From positions 1,784,501 through 1,848,500 of the forward strand of contig NW_026515546.1 of assembly GCF_014898815.1 (NCBI RefSeq): a stretch of 64,000 bases of DNA, written 5' to 3'. The first letter of the stretch is position 1. Every line of letters starts with the position of its first letter. Position numbers and translations under genes: made by a program. Of this stretch, positions 47,801 through 59,835 are shown piece by piece. The notes beneath the pieces are model-generated. The model was not told where the DNA came from. It saw nothing but the letters and a program-made list of their open reading frames with translations, and did not search any database. This DNA comes from Panonychus citri (lineage: Eukaryota; Arthropoda; Arachnida; Trombidiformes; Tetranychidae).

Positions 47801-49574
47801 TCTATATTCAGTCAATTATTTTACTACCAAGAGACAATTAATACTTTTAATTGTTATAAAGTTCACTCATCATTAACCAGTAAACAAATACCTAGTAATT
47901 AATCAACTGATTATGATGATTATTGTGAAATTACTGTTTACAGTTATTTATGATTATCTCTTAATTGAAATGTCAATAACTATTTGGAGTTATCAATTTG
48001 ATTGTGATTGGAAGATATATTTATATATATAAATCTATTGAAATGATTACATATCCTCATTCAGGAGACAAAAGATAATCAGTTAAATCGTTCAACTAGT
48101 GATGGTAATTAAAGATGATCCATGTAATAATTATAAGATCTCAGCGAGATAATTATTACTCCTTTTTTAGTAAAAAAAATGAAGTTAACTAACTTAATTT
48201 CTAACACTCAGTAATTAATTAACAGGTATCAATGGGGAACCTGATGTTTAAGACCAAGGCTAATTAAATGATTACTCTACTTGAAACTAATCAAGGCCAA
48301 TGTGAGACAATCAACAGTCAAATATAATCATCATAATAATCAACAACAACCAGTGTTCAAAGGGAAAAAGTCGGATGAGAGCAATTAACCACCAGAGAAA
48401 TGGTAATTAATTTAATTGTATATATCTACTAAAGATAATTGTTAAGATTAATAATAATTTTCTTCATTTCTTTCCAGTAGTCAACGAAAATCAATTCAAT
48501 TCAGTTAATCTCATTAACAATCAAATATTGACAATAATCAATCCTGACAATTTAACCTATGGTGTTTTAATAGTGAATCTTATCATCTACAATTAACTAA
48601 CAATCAAAATCAAATCAATTGTGATAACATTTACACTTTCTTAAAATGCTCTCTCTCTTTAATGGATTTTAATTGTATAAAAAAAAAGTTGATAATTGTT
48701 GTTGGAGGCAATTATTAATTACTAATAATGGTTAAGCCTTAAATTAGCTTCTAATTGCTCTTCATTTGATTTACAATTAACTCAATTATAATTAGGCCAA
48801 GATGATTTCAATCATACGAAAAAAAAAGTTAAACTAATCAACCAATTTATTAACTAACTTTGTACAATTGCGAAAGCTTTTTAATTCAAAGTTTAAATTT
48901 GATCAGGCTAATCAAAATAATTACTTAATTGTTGTAAATTTATTTCAGTTAACTAAACAAAAAATTAACAACCAACACCAATCATCAGTCATAATAATAA
49001 TAATCAATTGTAATTTCCGGGTTAACTATTAACTACAACAATCAACTAACCAAAGGTTGGGTTAACTAAACATGATAATAATAAATGAAAATCACATTTA
49101 TGTAAATAATAATAACAATCAATCATTAATTGTTTAATAATGATGCTGATAGTTAACTAATTAAACAATCAATTAGTACAACAATTAAGTAAACCTTATA
49201 TATGGAAACCGTTTTTGGTGGTAGACAAGAAAAGTTATTGTTTCTCATTTTCGTTTGAAACTTTTTTGTTTCTCTCGCAATTGTTACGATGTTTTCCTTG
49301 ATTGTGGAAATTTAATCAGACAGAATTGCAATTAAGTTTAATTGTACTTACATCTAATAGCATCACACTTGGATTTGATAATAATTCACATGCAATGTTA
49401 GCTCGTTTCTTTTCACCTCCAGATAATCCTCGATGTAAAGTGTCACCGATTATTGTGTTTTCGCACTGACCGAGGTCAAGAAGGTTAATTATATTGTCCA
49501 CTTGCTTCATCTTTTGCAAATAGCTCATTGATTCAGGTAAACGGAGTAAAGCGGTGTACTAATTGTGGTAACAA

Positions 49575-49610
<36 letters not shown>

Positions 49611-50693
49611 ATTAGTTGATTATCTTTGAAATGTCACTTGAAATTATTGATTTTGAATCAATGAAGTTGATGAAATATTCAAATGATTTGATTGGACCAT
49701 TGAAACTTAATTAGAGATTAGAATTTGTGAAATTGTATTGACAGTTTGGTTTTGTTATTTGATTAATATTTTCTTAATCATTTGATTGTTTCAATTTTTG
49801 CAATCAATTTCATAACAACTTGAGTAAATTAATCAACTTACCGTAAGAGTTTGTTTGAGTGTTAAATCAGACAGGAAAATGTCATGTTGAAGGACATAGT
49901 TAATCCTCCTCTTAATCCGTTTATTAATCATCTCACCACCCAAAGTGATACAACCTTGATTAGACTTTAATCTTCCAGATAATACATTTAATAAACTTGA
50001 TTTACCTGATCCTGATGGACCCATAATCCCAAGCACTTGACCTGGCTTAGCATAGCCACTAATATTGTCCAATATACGTCTACAATTAACTGATTGTGAT
50101 GAGGGTGAACACTTAATATTATTATCACTTTCATCATTACAATTAACAGTAATTGTAATATTATCATCAACAGGATTGATTATACTCTTATGTTGTTGTT
50201 GTTGTGATGGGGATGAAGATGATGAAGTTGATTGTTGATTAATTGTCGATTTGCAACAAAAAATTGACGATTTACTTGAAGTCACTTTAATTGGTTCGTA
50301 AAGAATTAAATTATCAAACACTAAATCCATATTTCGATTATGATGATGATGATGATGATGATGGTGATTGTGATTGTGATGATTGTGATGATTATTATGT
50401 GATAATTGATCGGAATGGATTAGATGATTTCGATGATGATGATGATGATGTTTCTGTTTATCCTCTTTGTTGATTGTTATTGTCTCTTGATGATGCAAAT
50501 GATGATGATGATTATGATGATTGTCTTCTTGTTGATCAATTGAGCTCATTTTCAATTGATTTGAATGTTCAATTTTCTTGCTAATTGTTGATTTAGTTTC
50601 GTTGTTTATTGATGAAGGTGAAAATGATGGTGATGAACTGTTTTGACAATCCACAAACATTGAAATAATCTGTTGATTGTTGATCATCATCAT
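44809..50693 (-). CDS. ABCG-family half-transporter (4 exons)
   Basis: Exons on -: 50693-49842, 49558-49352, 47112-45506, 45043-44809; 966 residues if the first in-frame ATG (50693) is the start. The nucleotide-binding domain shows Walker A GPSGSGKSS (about 225), Q-loop YVLQHD, signature LSGGE (about 329), Walker B VMLLDE (about 349) and H-loop SIHQPS (His387). The membrane domain (from about 675) has several hydrophobic helices and a Cys-containing extracellular loop before the last helix. ABCG half-transporters dimerise and export lipids, sterols or xenobiotics. Unusual parts are a His/Asn-rich N-terminus (about residues 60-125) and a ~226-residue Ser/His/Asp-rich linker (about 444-669) between the domains. 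The frame stays open beyond 50693 into Lys/Arg-coding simple sequence, probably 5' UTR. The substrate is unknown. Confidence 0.88.
45044..45505 (-). other. Last ABCG intron
   Basis: GT-AG intron (donor GTAAGT, acceptor TTTCTAG on -), phase 2. Correct splicing joins ELTYGPTIK to CSPSLSKFPSCL, restoring the Cys-rich extracellular loop. No other content seen. Confidence 0.75.
47113..49351 (-). other. 2.2-kb ABCG intron between Walker B halves
   Basis: The intron splits the gene between VMLLD and EPTSGLDSS, phase 0. It is AT-rich with many AACAATTA/TTAATTGT strings; no coding signal is seen. The smaller intron 49559-49841 contains a (GA)n tract at 49578-49608. Confidence 0.7.
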
Positions 50694-52542
50694 GTAACCA
50701 TCCTGATCATCATCAGTGCTCCTTAAAGGCGGTGACAGAGACTCAAATCTATCCGATGATTGGCAGTCTTTCTTTATCTTCTTTATCTTCTTTCTTCTCT
50801 TTCTTTTTCTTCTCTTTCTTCGTTTGTTATAAAAGAAACGCTTTTCCTTCAATCTCCGGTGAAGGAGGAGTGAAGAAAGAAAAAGGTGATTAAAAAAGAA
50901 AGACTCTTATCATCTTTATCTTTCTTCTCTTTCTTTTATCATCTTCTCTTCTCTTTCTTTATCTTCCTTTAACCAATTCTCTGGATTTGAAACAGAACAA
51001 CCAACAGAATTAAATTAGAAAACAATTGGTAAACAGTTAACTCGATCGTTGAACAATTAACGTTGGTATAAAATCTTCCAGAATCAATTTCGTTTATAAT
51101 TATAATCGATTTACTTTTTTTTTTGTTTTCGAAACTTTTAATCAGCTGATTGTTGGGAATTTTTCATTTCGATAATTTCATTAGTTAATCATCAATGTTA
51201 ATTTACCGATTTTCAACTAAATTGTAACTGATTAATTAATTGATTTGCTTTCTCTCCAATAGTTATAATGGGTTTTCCCTAATTTCAGTTATTCTGTTTT
51301 TCACTTAAATTTAAATTCTATCATGTAGCAATTAACTGATTCAGTTGAAATTTTCGATTTTTATTTGATTAACTTTTTTTTCCTCTCGTTAATAGCGCTT
51401 ATATATGGAACTGAGTTGGCCTGAAATTGGTCAGAACTTTTTTTTCGCTATTTTTCCAATATCTTTTCAATGTTTTCTTAGATTTTGATTGCAATAAGAT
51501 TTTCAGAATTTTGGAGAAAAATTGATCTCGAATTGGTGTTTATGAATTTCTGTCGATAGCTCGAGAATAGATCAAATCAAATTTATCCTCACCGGTTAAT
51601 TTGGAGAAAGAGTTAATTGTCACTCTGTGAATTGAATTGCTAATCAAAGTAAATCCTCGATTGAAATGATTAACTTTTCTTTCTAATTGTTATCAGTTAA
51701 TCATCTTGGTTTCATAATCTCAAGTTAAGGGTTAAATCAAGTCAAGAGCAATTGGCAATAAGATTAAATTGTTAATCTTTACGATTTAAAAATCATTTCC
51801 TGGTGTAAAAAAAAAGAAAGATAATTAGTTAATTGTTGTAGAAAATTGAATCAAATTAATTAATCGTTAAGATTTTAAATCATCAAGTGTCAATGAACGA
51901 TTAATAAATTTGATGTTTGATTAGATTTGAAAAGAAAAGTAAAAAAAGAAAAGAAAACTTTTTTTCTCTCAACTTCCTTTCTAAAGGTCAACTTGTCTGT
52001 GGAGTTTCAAGTTCCGGTCAAGGTTAAAATGGTCAAGGTGAAGTCTTTCTATAGATATGTGTATGTATGTTCGTGTGTGGTGGTCAAATAAGGTCAAGAT
52101 ATTTTCGATTCTGATGCTGGACAAAGAAGAAGAAGAAGATGATGATGATAGAATTTGTTTCGTTCCCATTCGGGGTCATTGTCGATTTGTCGTAACTTTA
52201 ACATAATGAATTCTTTTTCCCATTGATAATTAATTTTTTCTTCTTCTCGTAAATTTTACAACTTTTCAAATGCCGTCAATTTTGAACCTTGTCCAGCTGC
52301 ATAAGACGACGAAGGGTAGGGTCAGGTCATAGGTCAACTTTGTCTTGTCGTTCATTGATAACATTCACCGTAGTTGTTGTTGAACATTTTGAAAACCTTT
52401 TCAATGAAGATTAATTTTTGTTCAAAGGTTTTCAGTATTTACACTGATCACATAATAATAATGTCACCTTGGAAAAGTGACCAGTGGTCAAACCTTTGCC
52501 CTCTCCCCTTTTCTAGGTCATAAAAAGTAAAAGAATTCACTT

Positions 52543-52584
<42 letters not shown>

Positions 52585-52605
52585 TTTTCTTTTCTTTCGA
52601 GTTCA
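50694..52605. other. Divergent intergenic region upstream of ABCG
   Basis: Pyrimidine-rich simple sequence (TTTCTTCTCTTT) at 50770-50965 and AT-rich DNA. It separates the leftward ABCG gene from a possible rightward first exon at 52606, so it probably contains one or two promoters; I cannot mark them. A 35-bp (CT)n tract ends at 52580. Confidence 0.4.
52546..52580. repeat. (CT)n microsatellite
   Basis: About 17 CT units, 26 bases upstream of the candidate exon at 52606. Confidence 0.95.
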
Positions 52606-52647
52606 ATGGTCAACACAATGGTCAGTGAAACAACATCGCAACTTCAG
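52606..52647 (+). CDS. Possible first coding exon (lysozyme-like gene?)
   Basis: ATG at 52606 opens 14 codons (MVNTMVSETTSQLQ) ending at a strong donor CAG/GTGAGT, phase 0, the same phase as the lysozyme-like exon at 57846. Against it: no signal peptide, and 5.2 kb separates them. It may instead be the start of an unseen gene. Confidence 0.2.
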
Positions 52648-55600
52648 GTGAGTTATTAGTGTCTCATCTTTACCTTTATTCATTTTACACTTTGTCGCCT
52701 TTTCCCTTGTATTGACCTTTCACCTTTCTCAATATTGAACGTCCACTTGACACGTTCAACCTTATTTAGTGACCTAAACTTTGACCGGACAATGGGTAAA
52801 GTTTTAGGGGAAAAGTTTTCCAGGAAAAAAAAGACAATGAATCAAGACAATTAACACTTTCTCAATTGAAGTAAAAACTTTGTTATGGTTTAATTGTTGT
52901 CAACGATTTAAATTGTCAACCTAAATATAGCGTACAATTAAGTGATTTATATGGCATAAGCCTTTAACAATTACTTTGTGATTAAATTGGCCGAGTTAAT
53001 TGTTTCATCATTTAAATGTTGTGAACATAAAGCAACCCTATCACAAAATACAATCATAATCAAATTAATTGTCAATTTAAATAATAATTGTTACTTATTA
53101 AGTTTCTCTCAACAGAAACCTCAAGGTTTTCATTGTAATAATTAAACTGTGAACTTAATTGTTGACATGGTTTTGCTAAAACATCCAATAAATAAGTATT
53201 AAAAAAAACCCTAATTGTGATGAATGACAATCAAGTTAATAATTATCTCGATATAAATGTCTAATTAACTGACAACGAACAGTGATAATTGTATTTAATT
53301 GTCCAGCTAATTATTAATAACTGATCAAGATTAAGAATGAACTTGATCAAAAAGTCAACTGAACTTTTTTCTTTCCATCAAAAGTTTCTTTAGCCCTTAA
53401 ACTAGTTTCATCGATTTGTTTTCATCTTCTTCCGCATCACCTTGTCCTCCTCATCCTCATCCTCATCTTCATCCTCATCCTCATCTCCATCTTCATCATC
53501 ATCATTTTTGCAAGGGTTTTCTTTCATTTTGTTTTTTCCCCGATCCAACATCTTCCGGATCAATGATTGAACTTTTTCCTGGTACGAGTTGGCCTAAACC
53601 TTAACTCGGCTAAATTAACAAAGCAATTTAAATGACCATCATGATTAATCATGAAAACTAATCCCCAATCAATAGGGAAAATGAACAACCAAACAAACAA
53701 ATCGATAAACAATTTAACTTAATTGTTACCTTGATAATTTTATTATGAGAAGAAAAAAAATAACAACAAAATAATTTTCTCAATTTTTGTAACAAAGTTT
53801 AAAAACTTTTACCTTTAATTTGGTTATAATGATTTTCTTTTGATAACTTTTTGTTTTCTTCAGTACGAAACGTTAATTGTTTTGTAGCATTTATCGTAAT
53901 TAAAGAAACATGATTCCAAGGCCAATCTAATAAAAGGTTATTCAACTTGTAGTGATATTATATAGATAGAGCACAACACCAAATCATGATAATCATCATG
54001 AGAAACCAACAATTTAACTACTTAATCAAACTTGGAACAGGTTCCAACAATCAGATAGATTTTTCTGTTGATCAAAATTTACTAAAACTTTTTTTTTCTC
54101 TTTACGCTAAGGGATTGATTACTCTACCTTGATCAAAGTGATTTGTTTACAATTTACTAATTGTAGGTTTGTGGGACAATGAAACTGTTGATCGCTTTGG
54201 CTTAAAGTGACAAGTTACCGTTAATAATGAATTGATTACCTTCAACTCCTCCACCTCATCTTATTTACAGGTAATCAGGTAAAAGGTAAATGTGATCATT
54301 TGTTATTATTGTTGTTGTTTTTTTTTTCTTCTCATATTCTTTAATAACTAAATGAAGATGATGATGGAAAAAGCAAAAAGAAAATGAATTTGAACTTGTA
54401 ATTTCATCTCTCAGAACTTTTTTTCTCCTCATAATCATCATGTTCATCTTCATCCTGACCGTAACCCCGTCTTTATTCAGGTTCCTTATTAAACTAGTTT
54501 CCGTCTTCCGCATCATTTTATCATCTTCTTTGGGATAAAAAGAAAAGGGTAAGAGATTTTTAAGAAAAGAAGATGAAAAAGTTTTGAGAAATTTTTTCTT
54601 CTTCTTCCTGAATATTTGATCAGACAGGGAAGTAAATTAACTGAGAGAGAGACACACACAGATAACAACAATTAACAATTAATTTAATCACTCATTTAAT
54701 ATAATTAGTTAGTTTTTGAAACGAGACTAATCAAACCTAAAAGGTAAACAGACAGAATCTATTATATTTGATAATCGAGACGATCAGCTAATCAATTGGT
54801 TTGATCAATCGGTTTGATCAATTGGTTTGATTTTGATTTGGAAAAGTATTAGATTGAATTAAATCAATTCCAATGAATTATTATCAATGAAATTTGATCT
54901 ATTTTGTTGCTCGTTGTTTTTAACAAAACACTAATTAAAATGATCAACAGGAAATCTGATCATTTGTTAAAGTTAACAATTTAAATTATGCCAACAAGTT
55001 GATTGTTGCTGTTACTTTATAATATTACTTTATAATAGATACGGTTGATTTGAAGACTAGTACAAGGGCAATCTATTTAAAGTTCATTGAACTCTCATCA
55101 GCACGGAGCTTGAATAAGGAAGAGGATGATGATGAAGATGATGAGGATGATGGTGATGGTTGGAAGAGAGAGAGAGATGAAAGAGTAAGAAAAAAATAGA
55201 GAGTTAAAGGAGAGTTTAGGATTGGGACGATGATAGAAAATGATGATAGAGAAAAATGGGTTACCAAGGTAACCAAGAAATTCCTGGTCACCGGAAGTGT
55301 TAAAGGGTCATTTTTCATTGATTTGTGACACTGGTTAGAGTAGTGATTAGTTAATTGTTGGTGGAATCAGTTATCAAATACTAATGTAAGATGAGAAATT
55401 AACTATTACTTTGTGAATGTCAATGAACTGGAAAATACTAAACGATGTCATCGACTTAACTAGAATCTTAGATGAGAGATGATGAAGAGAAGAAAAATCT
55501 GAGTGAGTGAGTGAGAGAGAGAGAGTAAATATTAACAAGAGATGAAAAAGATGATGAGTGTAAAAGAAATAATTTTCCAAGAGAAAGTTAAAGATGATGA

Positions 55601-57845
55601 GAGAAAGAGTAAAATCTAAGGGAATGAACCTCTTCCTATCTCTTGATATTCATCATCATTTAATATCAACAATTGAAATCAGAATTATGTTCAGATCATT
55701 GGCATGTTGGCTTAATCATCATCTTGTTAATGGTGAGGCTCAATCACTTTCAATCATCATCTTCATCTTCATCATTATCATCAAACTGATCATCACTTTC
55801 CTCGCTTTTTTTTTCAAATTTCACTCTCTGAAAATAAATCCAGGAAGCCAATGGAATCCAATGTTATGAGTACAAATTAAACACAAAGAGATTGTAAATT
55901 GTATATAAATGAACATGATGATCCAATGAAATTCAATGGGATGGAGATAAGGTGATGATGATGATGATGATGATGAAGATGCGGAAGAGTCTAAACTAGT
56001 TTAAGGGCAGGTAACAAATGATCAAGTTTTTTTTAGTTTCGGACTGTTGATGTTGCATGGAAAGAGATTGGAAACTTTTTTCCTTCATCTTTATTTCAAG
56101 TTCAACATCAAAACAATTTAGTTTAACAGTTAAAAAAGTACAGTTAGTTAATTCAACCATTTAATTAGCTGATATAAAGTAATCATAATTAACGATTTAA
56201 TTGTTTGACAAATTGTTTCCCTCCTTAAATGTGTGTTTATGTGGTTACAAGAAAAAGTGTCTCCCTTATTAATGTCCCATAAACCTAATTGACTTTTATC
56301 AACAGTTAATCAACATAATCACTAATCAACAATCAGTTGATTATAATTATTAATTTTCCTCTCTCTTTCTCTTTCTCTATCTTTTTCTTTGTGAAATGTA
56401 TTAATATTAATATGAAAATCTTAATTTGGATAATAGGTAAGCTTTGATTACTTTTTTGTTTATGATTAGTTAATTGTTGACTAATTTAATTTAGTTTCTT
56501 TCAATAGGTTACCTTTGTTGTTTAATTGGTTACATTTTTGGATCTGATTGTTTTGATTGTATCTTCAAGGTGATTATCTAATTATAATTAACTAAAAGGG
56601 AAAATGCAAATCTTATAACCTGGGAAATGGTCAAAAAATTAACTAATTGTGATGGTTAATATAATTAAAATTATTTCAGTATTTATATTGTAAACTTTTC
56701 CCTCCAATTGTGTTGTTATAATTAAGGAAAAAAAAATTGATTCAATGATTATAATAGTAAACATTTAATCAGTTGAGTGTTTATGATTAGGATTTGATCA
56801 GGATAAAGATTATATAATAACATGAGAAGATTAAGAAAGTTCAATAAATTATAAACAATAAGAAAACAATTAACAATTAACTGGAAAGAAGATGATTAAA
56901 CAATTAGATGATAATAATAATCAATCAATTAACTTACCGAAAGAGCAAAAAAAAAAGTTTAATTTTGTTAATCAACCACAATTACAATATGATTGTGAAA
57001 ATGATTCCTTGAGACAATTGAAACAATTAAAGATTATTATAAATAAGGATATTTATACATTCATAAGATTATTATACAATTGTGATCAGTTAATTGTTGA
57101 GATGAAACTAATTGTCAATCAAATGGTAACAAACTAATATAATCGCAAGGTGTTAACCAAGTAAAATTAACCGCGAACTCGGATAATTGGTTAAAAATGG
57201 TTCATTTACAAAATTTACTACAATTTAATTGTAATAATATCACTTGTTGACCTCACTAATTGTGATTAACATGATTACCATTATTATTATCAATTAAGTA
57301 GAATCATTTTCAGGTAAACCGTTAACCTGACATCCAATTAAAAATTGGATTCACTTTGAGGCCCTTTAAACACTCATTTCTTAATTCACTTTCTTATTCC
57401 AATTTCATCAATAATCTTATTAAAACCTTTTCCTTAATCATGATGATGACGATGACGACGACGACGACGATGATGATGATGATGATGATCTTTCAATTCT
57501 TGGTGAAAAAAAAGTTTTCCTCCATCATGAATGTTACCTTTTTATTTATTTTTATTTATTCAGTTGAACATGTTTATCAACAATCAACACGATGATTAAC
57601 ATGATTGGGAAAAAAAGGTCGATTCGTCTTTCGAGTCTTTCTTTACCTGTCCTTCAAAAAGTAAACAAATATCTTTTCCAATCAATCATCACATCGTCAT
57701 CATCATGATTAACTAATGATGATTTCATGTTAGAATTCATTTAGAGTTACTAATTGTCGTTACTCGTCTTGTTGGAGTAAATTACTAGTTGATATTTATC
57801 ACTTTCTCTAATTGTTTTGTGTTTTTTTGTTCATTTTAATACCAG
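52648..57845. other. 5.2 kb without a supported exon
   Basis: AT-rich DNA with GAT/CAT repeats (53452-53505, 55107-55165, 55953-55980, 57440-57489). I looked for the front half of the first lysozyme domain (CxC, CGPY motifs) and did not find it. A 15-codon signal-peptide-like frame at 57527-57571 (MNVTFLFIFIYSVEH) followed by a weak GTTTAT donor in phase 0 is a possible start for the lysozyme-like gene. Confidence 0.35.
57440..57489. repeat. (GAY)n trinucleotide repeat
   Basis: ATGATGACGATGACGACG-type repeat of about 16 units mixing GAT and GAC, upstream of the lysozyme-like exons. Confidence 0.9.
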
Positions 57846-59469
57846 AATGAAATTATAACTCCACTGGTTTACAATCAAGTTAATTTACTTGGTTCGCTAC
57901 CTGGTAATTTAACTAATTCATATTGGAAATCCTCTGATAGTCAACATGTTGGCTCACAAGTTTTGGATTCTTGTTTAAATTCAACTGATTGTCGTAGGTC
58001 ACTAGCGGTCATTTATTTAAAAACCAATGGTAATCGTGATTGTAATTCCGATGGGTCAATTGATTGTATTGATTATGCTTTATTTGCACAATTTGATTCC
58101 GATTGTGGATCAGCATCAAAAGATACAGTCAATTTAACCAAATTTAAGATAAATGATTGTCTTAATCAAGGTGAGAGATTAAGAGTCAAAACTTGTAAAT
58201 ATAAAAACAAAAACTATAATCACTAATTGTTACAATTTATCAGAGTTAATTTGATGATGCAATTTGATAATTTTTTTTTCACTCTCATCTTCATTTAAAA
58301 AGGTATCACCTCAATTCATAATATTGATCAAGAGAGTGGTGAAGTTTCAATTGAATATAATGCAACTGAAAATGACCTGGAGTCAGCAACCGAAGGCGGT
58401 GATTCAGTCCGGACAATTGTGCCGCCGGTGGTAACCAAATTAATTGGACGGGAGTGTTTAAAGTGTATCTGTGAAGCATCAAACAATTGTGATTCCAATG
58501 TGACCTGTGATACAAGTGCTTGTGGACCTTATCGATTGTCCTTTGATTATTATCAATTAGCTGGAAGTCCGGGTGATGGTTATGAAAATTGCTGTCGAGA
58601 TGTTGATTGTTCAGAGAAAGTGATTCAAACTTATGTAACCAAATTTCTGAGAGATTGTGATAATAATCAGTTAATTGATTGTGATGATTTCTCAGCGATC
58701 CATAGATTTGGTTCCTCGTGTTCCAACAATCAGAATAAATTATCAGAGTATTGGCGTCATTTTGAATATTGTACAGTCATGGCTGATAATGTTCGAAGTG
58801 AGTACAATTAGCTCGACAATTTAGATCATTTTATCAATAATATTTTCTATTATTAATTGTTTACTATAGAGGAAGTTGATCCATGGGAAAATAGCCCAAG
58901 GCCGAGTGTTAATCAACCATCATTGTCTTTACCACCATTGATTCCTTATCCTGTTCGCTTTTCAACCAAAGCGCCAATCAATCCACCGAATCGTTTGATC
59001 AATCAAATTGTTCATTTAGATGATCAATGTTTAAATTGTATTTGTCAGGTAACAAATAATTAATGTTAATTAATTCCAATCCAAGATTATGTTTCAAGTT
59101 AATCTTTATATTCAATTGTATCCACAGGCGAGTAGCGGTTGTAATATCACTCGAACCCATTGTCCTAATGGTTCGGGTTGTGGTCCGTACCAAATTGATC
59201 TGACCTATGTTAGAGATGCTGGTGGGGAATTGTTAACTGATGATGGATTTAACGATTGTGCCAATGATCGTGAATGTTCAGAGTCTATTGTCAAGAATTA
59301 CATTGAACGGAACGTATTAGATTGTAACGGAGATGAAATTTTAGATTGTACCGATTTTGCTTTGGTCCATAAATTGGGTCGCACTAATTGTCGACAATCA
59401 AGAGACATTGACGCTTTCCTTGATTCTGCTTATTGGTCTGAATTTCAGGGTTGTCATGGTTTTGATTAA
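57846..59469 (+). CDS. Tandem i-type lysozyme (destabilase) domain protein, 5' incomplete
   Basis: Exons 57846-58170, 58303-58797, 58870-59048 and 59128-59469 code 446 residues to the TAA at 59467-59469. Two complete destabilase domains are visible: CLKCICEASNNC with CGPYRLSFDYYQLAGSPG, and CLNCICQ joined to ASSGC with CGPYQIDLTY. Each ends with a Cys-rich half containing an Asp-rich DxNxDxxxDCxDF loop. The first exon carries only the second half of a third domain (CLNSTDCRRSL, DCNSDGSIDCIDYALF). The Glu that is catalytic in bivalve i-type lysozymes (CxExSGC) is Ser or Asn here, so muramidase activity is doubtful. Introns are 72-132 bp. The start and signal peptide are unresolved. Confidence 0.85.
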
Positions 59470-59835
59470 ATTAACAAATAAATGTAAATAATGTGAGCAA
59501 TTAATCAATGAAAATTGATTGTGCCGCTTTGAATACACACACAATTGGATTACCCTTTTAAAGGGCCACTGAAAATTTGATCAAGAAATAAAAAATAACT
59601 TTAAATTGTTATTAATTGTTGTTTAGTATCAGTATGCCAAAACTCTGGACAATTTAAACGACCCCGATAATCAGTGAGTGGAATCATATGGATTAAATTG
59701 TTTCATGTTTGTATGGATCATTAATCATCAATTCAATTTGCTCGTAATTGTTGATTTCAATCTAGAAAAAAAAATTGTGAGAGGGAAAAGTTAATCAACT
59801 TATTTCTTCATTCTTTCAATCTAATTAATTAGAAT
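59470..59835. other. Convergent gap between lysozyme-like gene and IFT80
   Basis: Holds the two 3' UTRs; no open frame or repeat stands out. Confidence 0.5.
59477..59482 (+). terminator. Poly(A) signal of the lysozyme-like gene
   Basis: AATAAA begins 8 bases after the TAA stop at 59469, a very short 3' UTR typical of compact invertebrate genes. A second AATAAA-like string is near 59585. Confidence 0.45.

Noticed and set aside
50291..50473. Asp-rich + frame opposite the ABCG N-terminus
   Set aside because: Complement of the CAT repeats that code the His-rich segment.
58306..59193. Two - frames over the lysozyme-like exons
   Set aside because: Antisense shadows; the + strand carries clear Cys-patterned domains.
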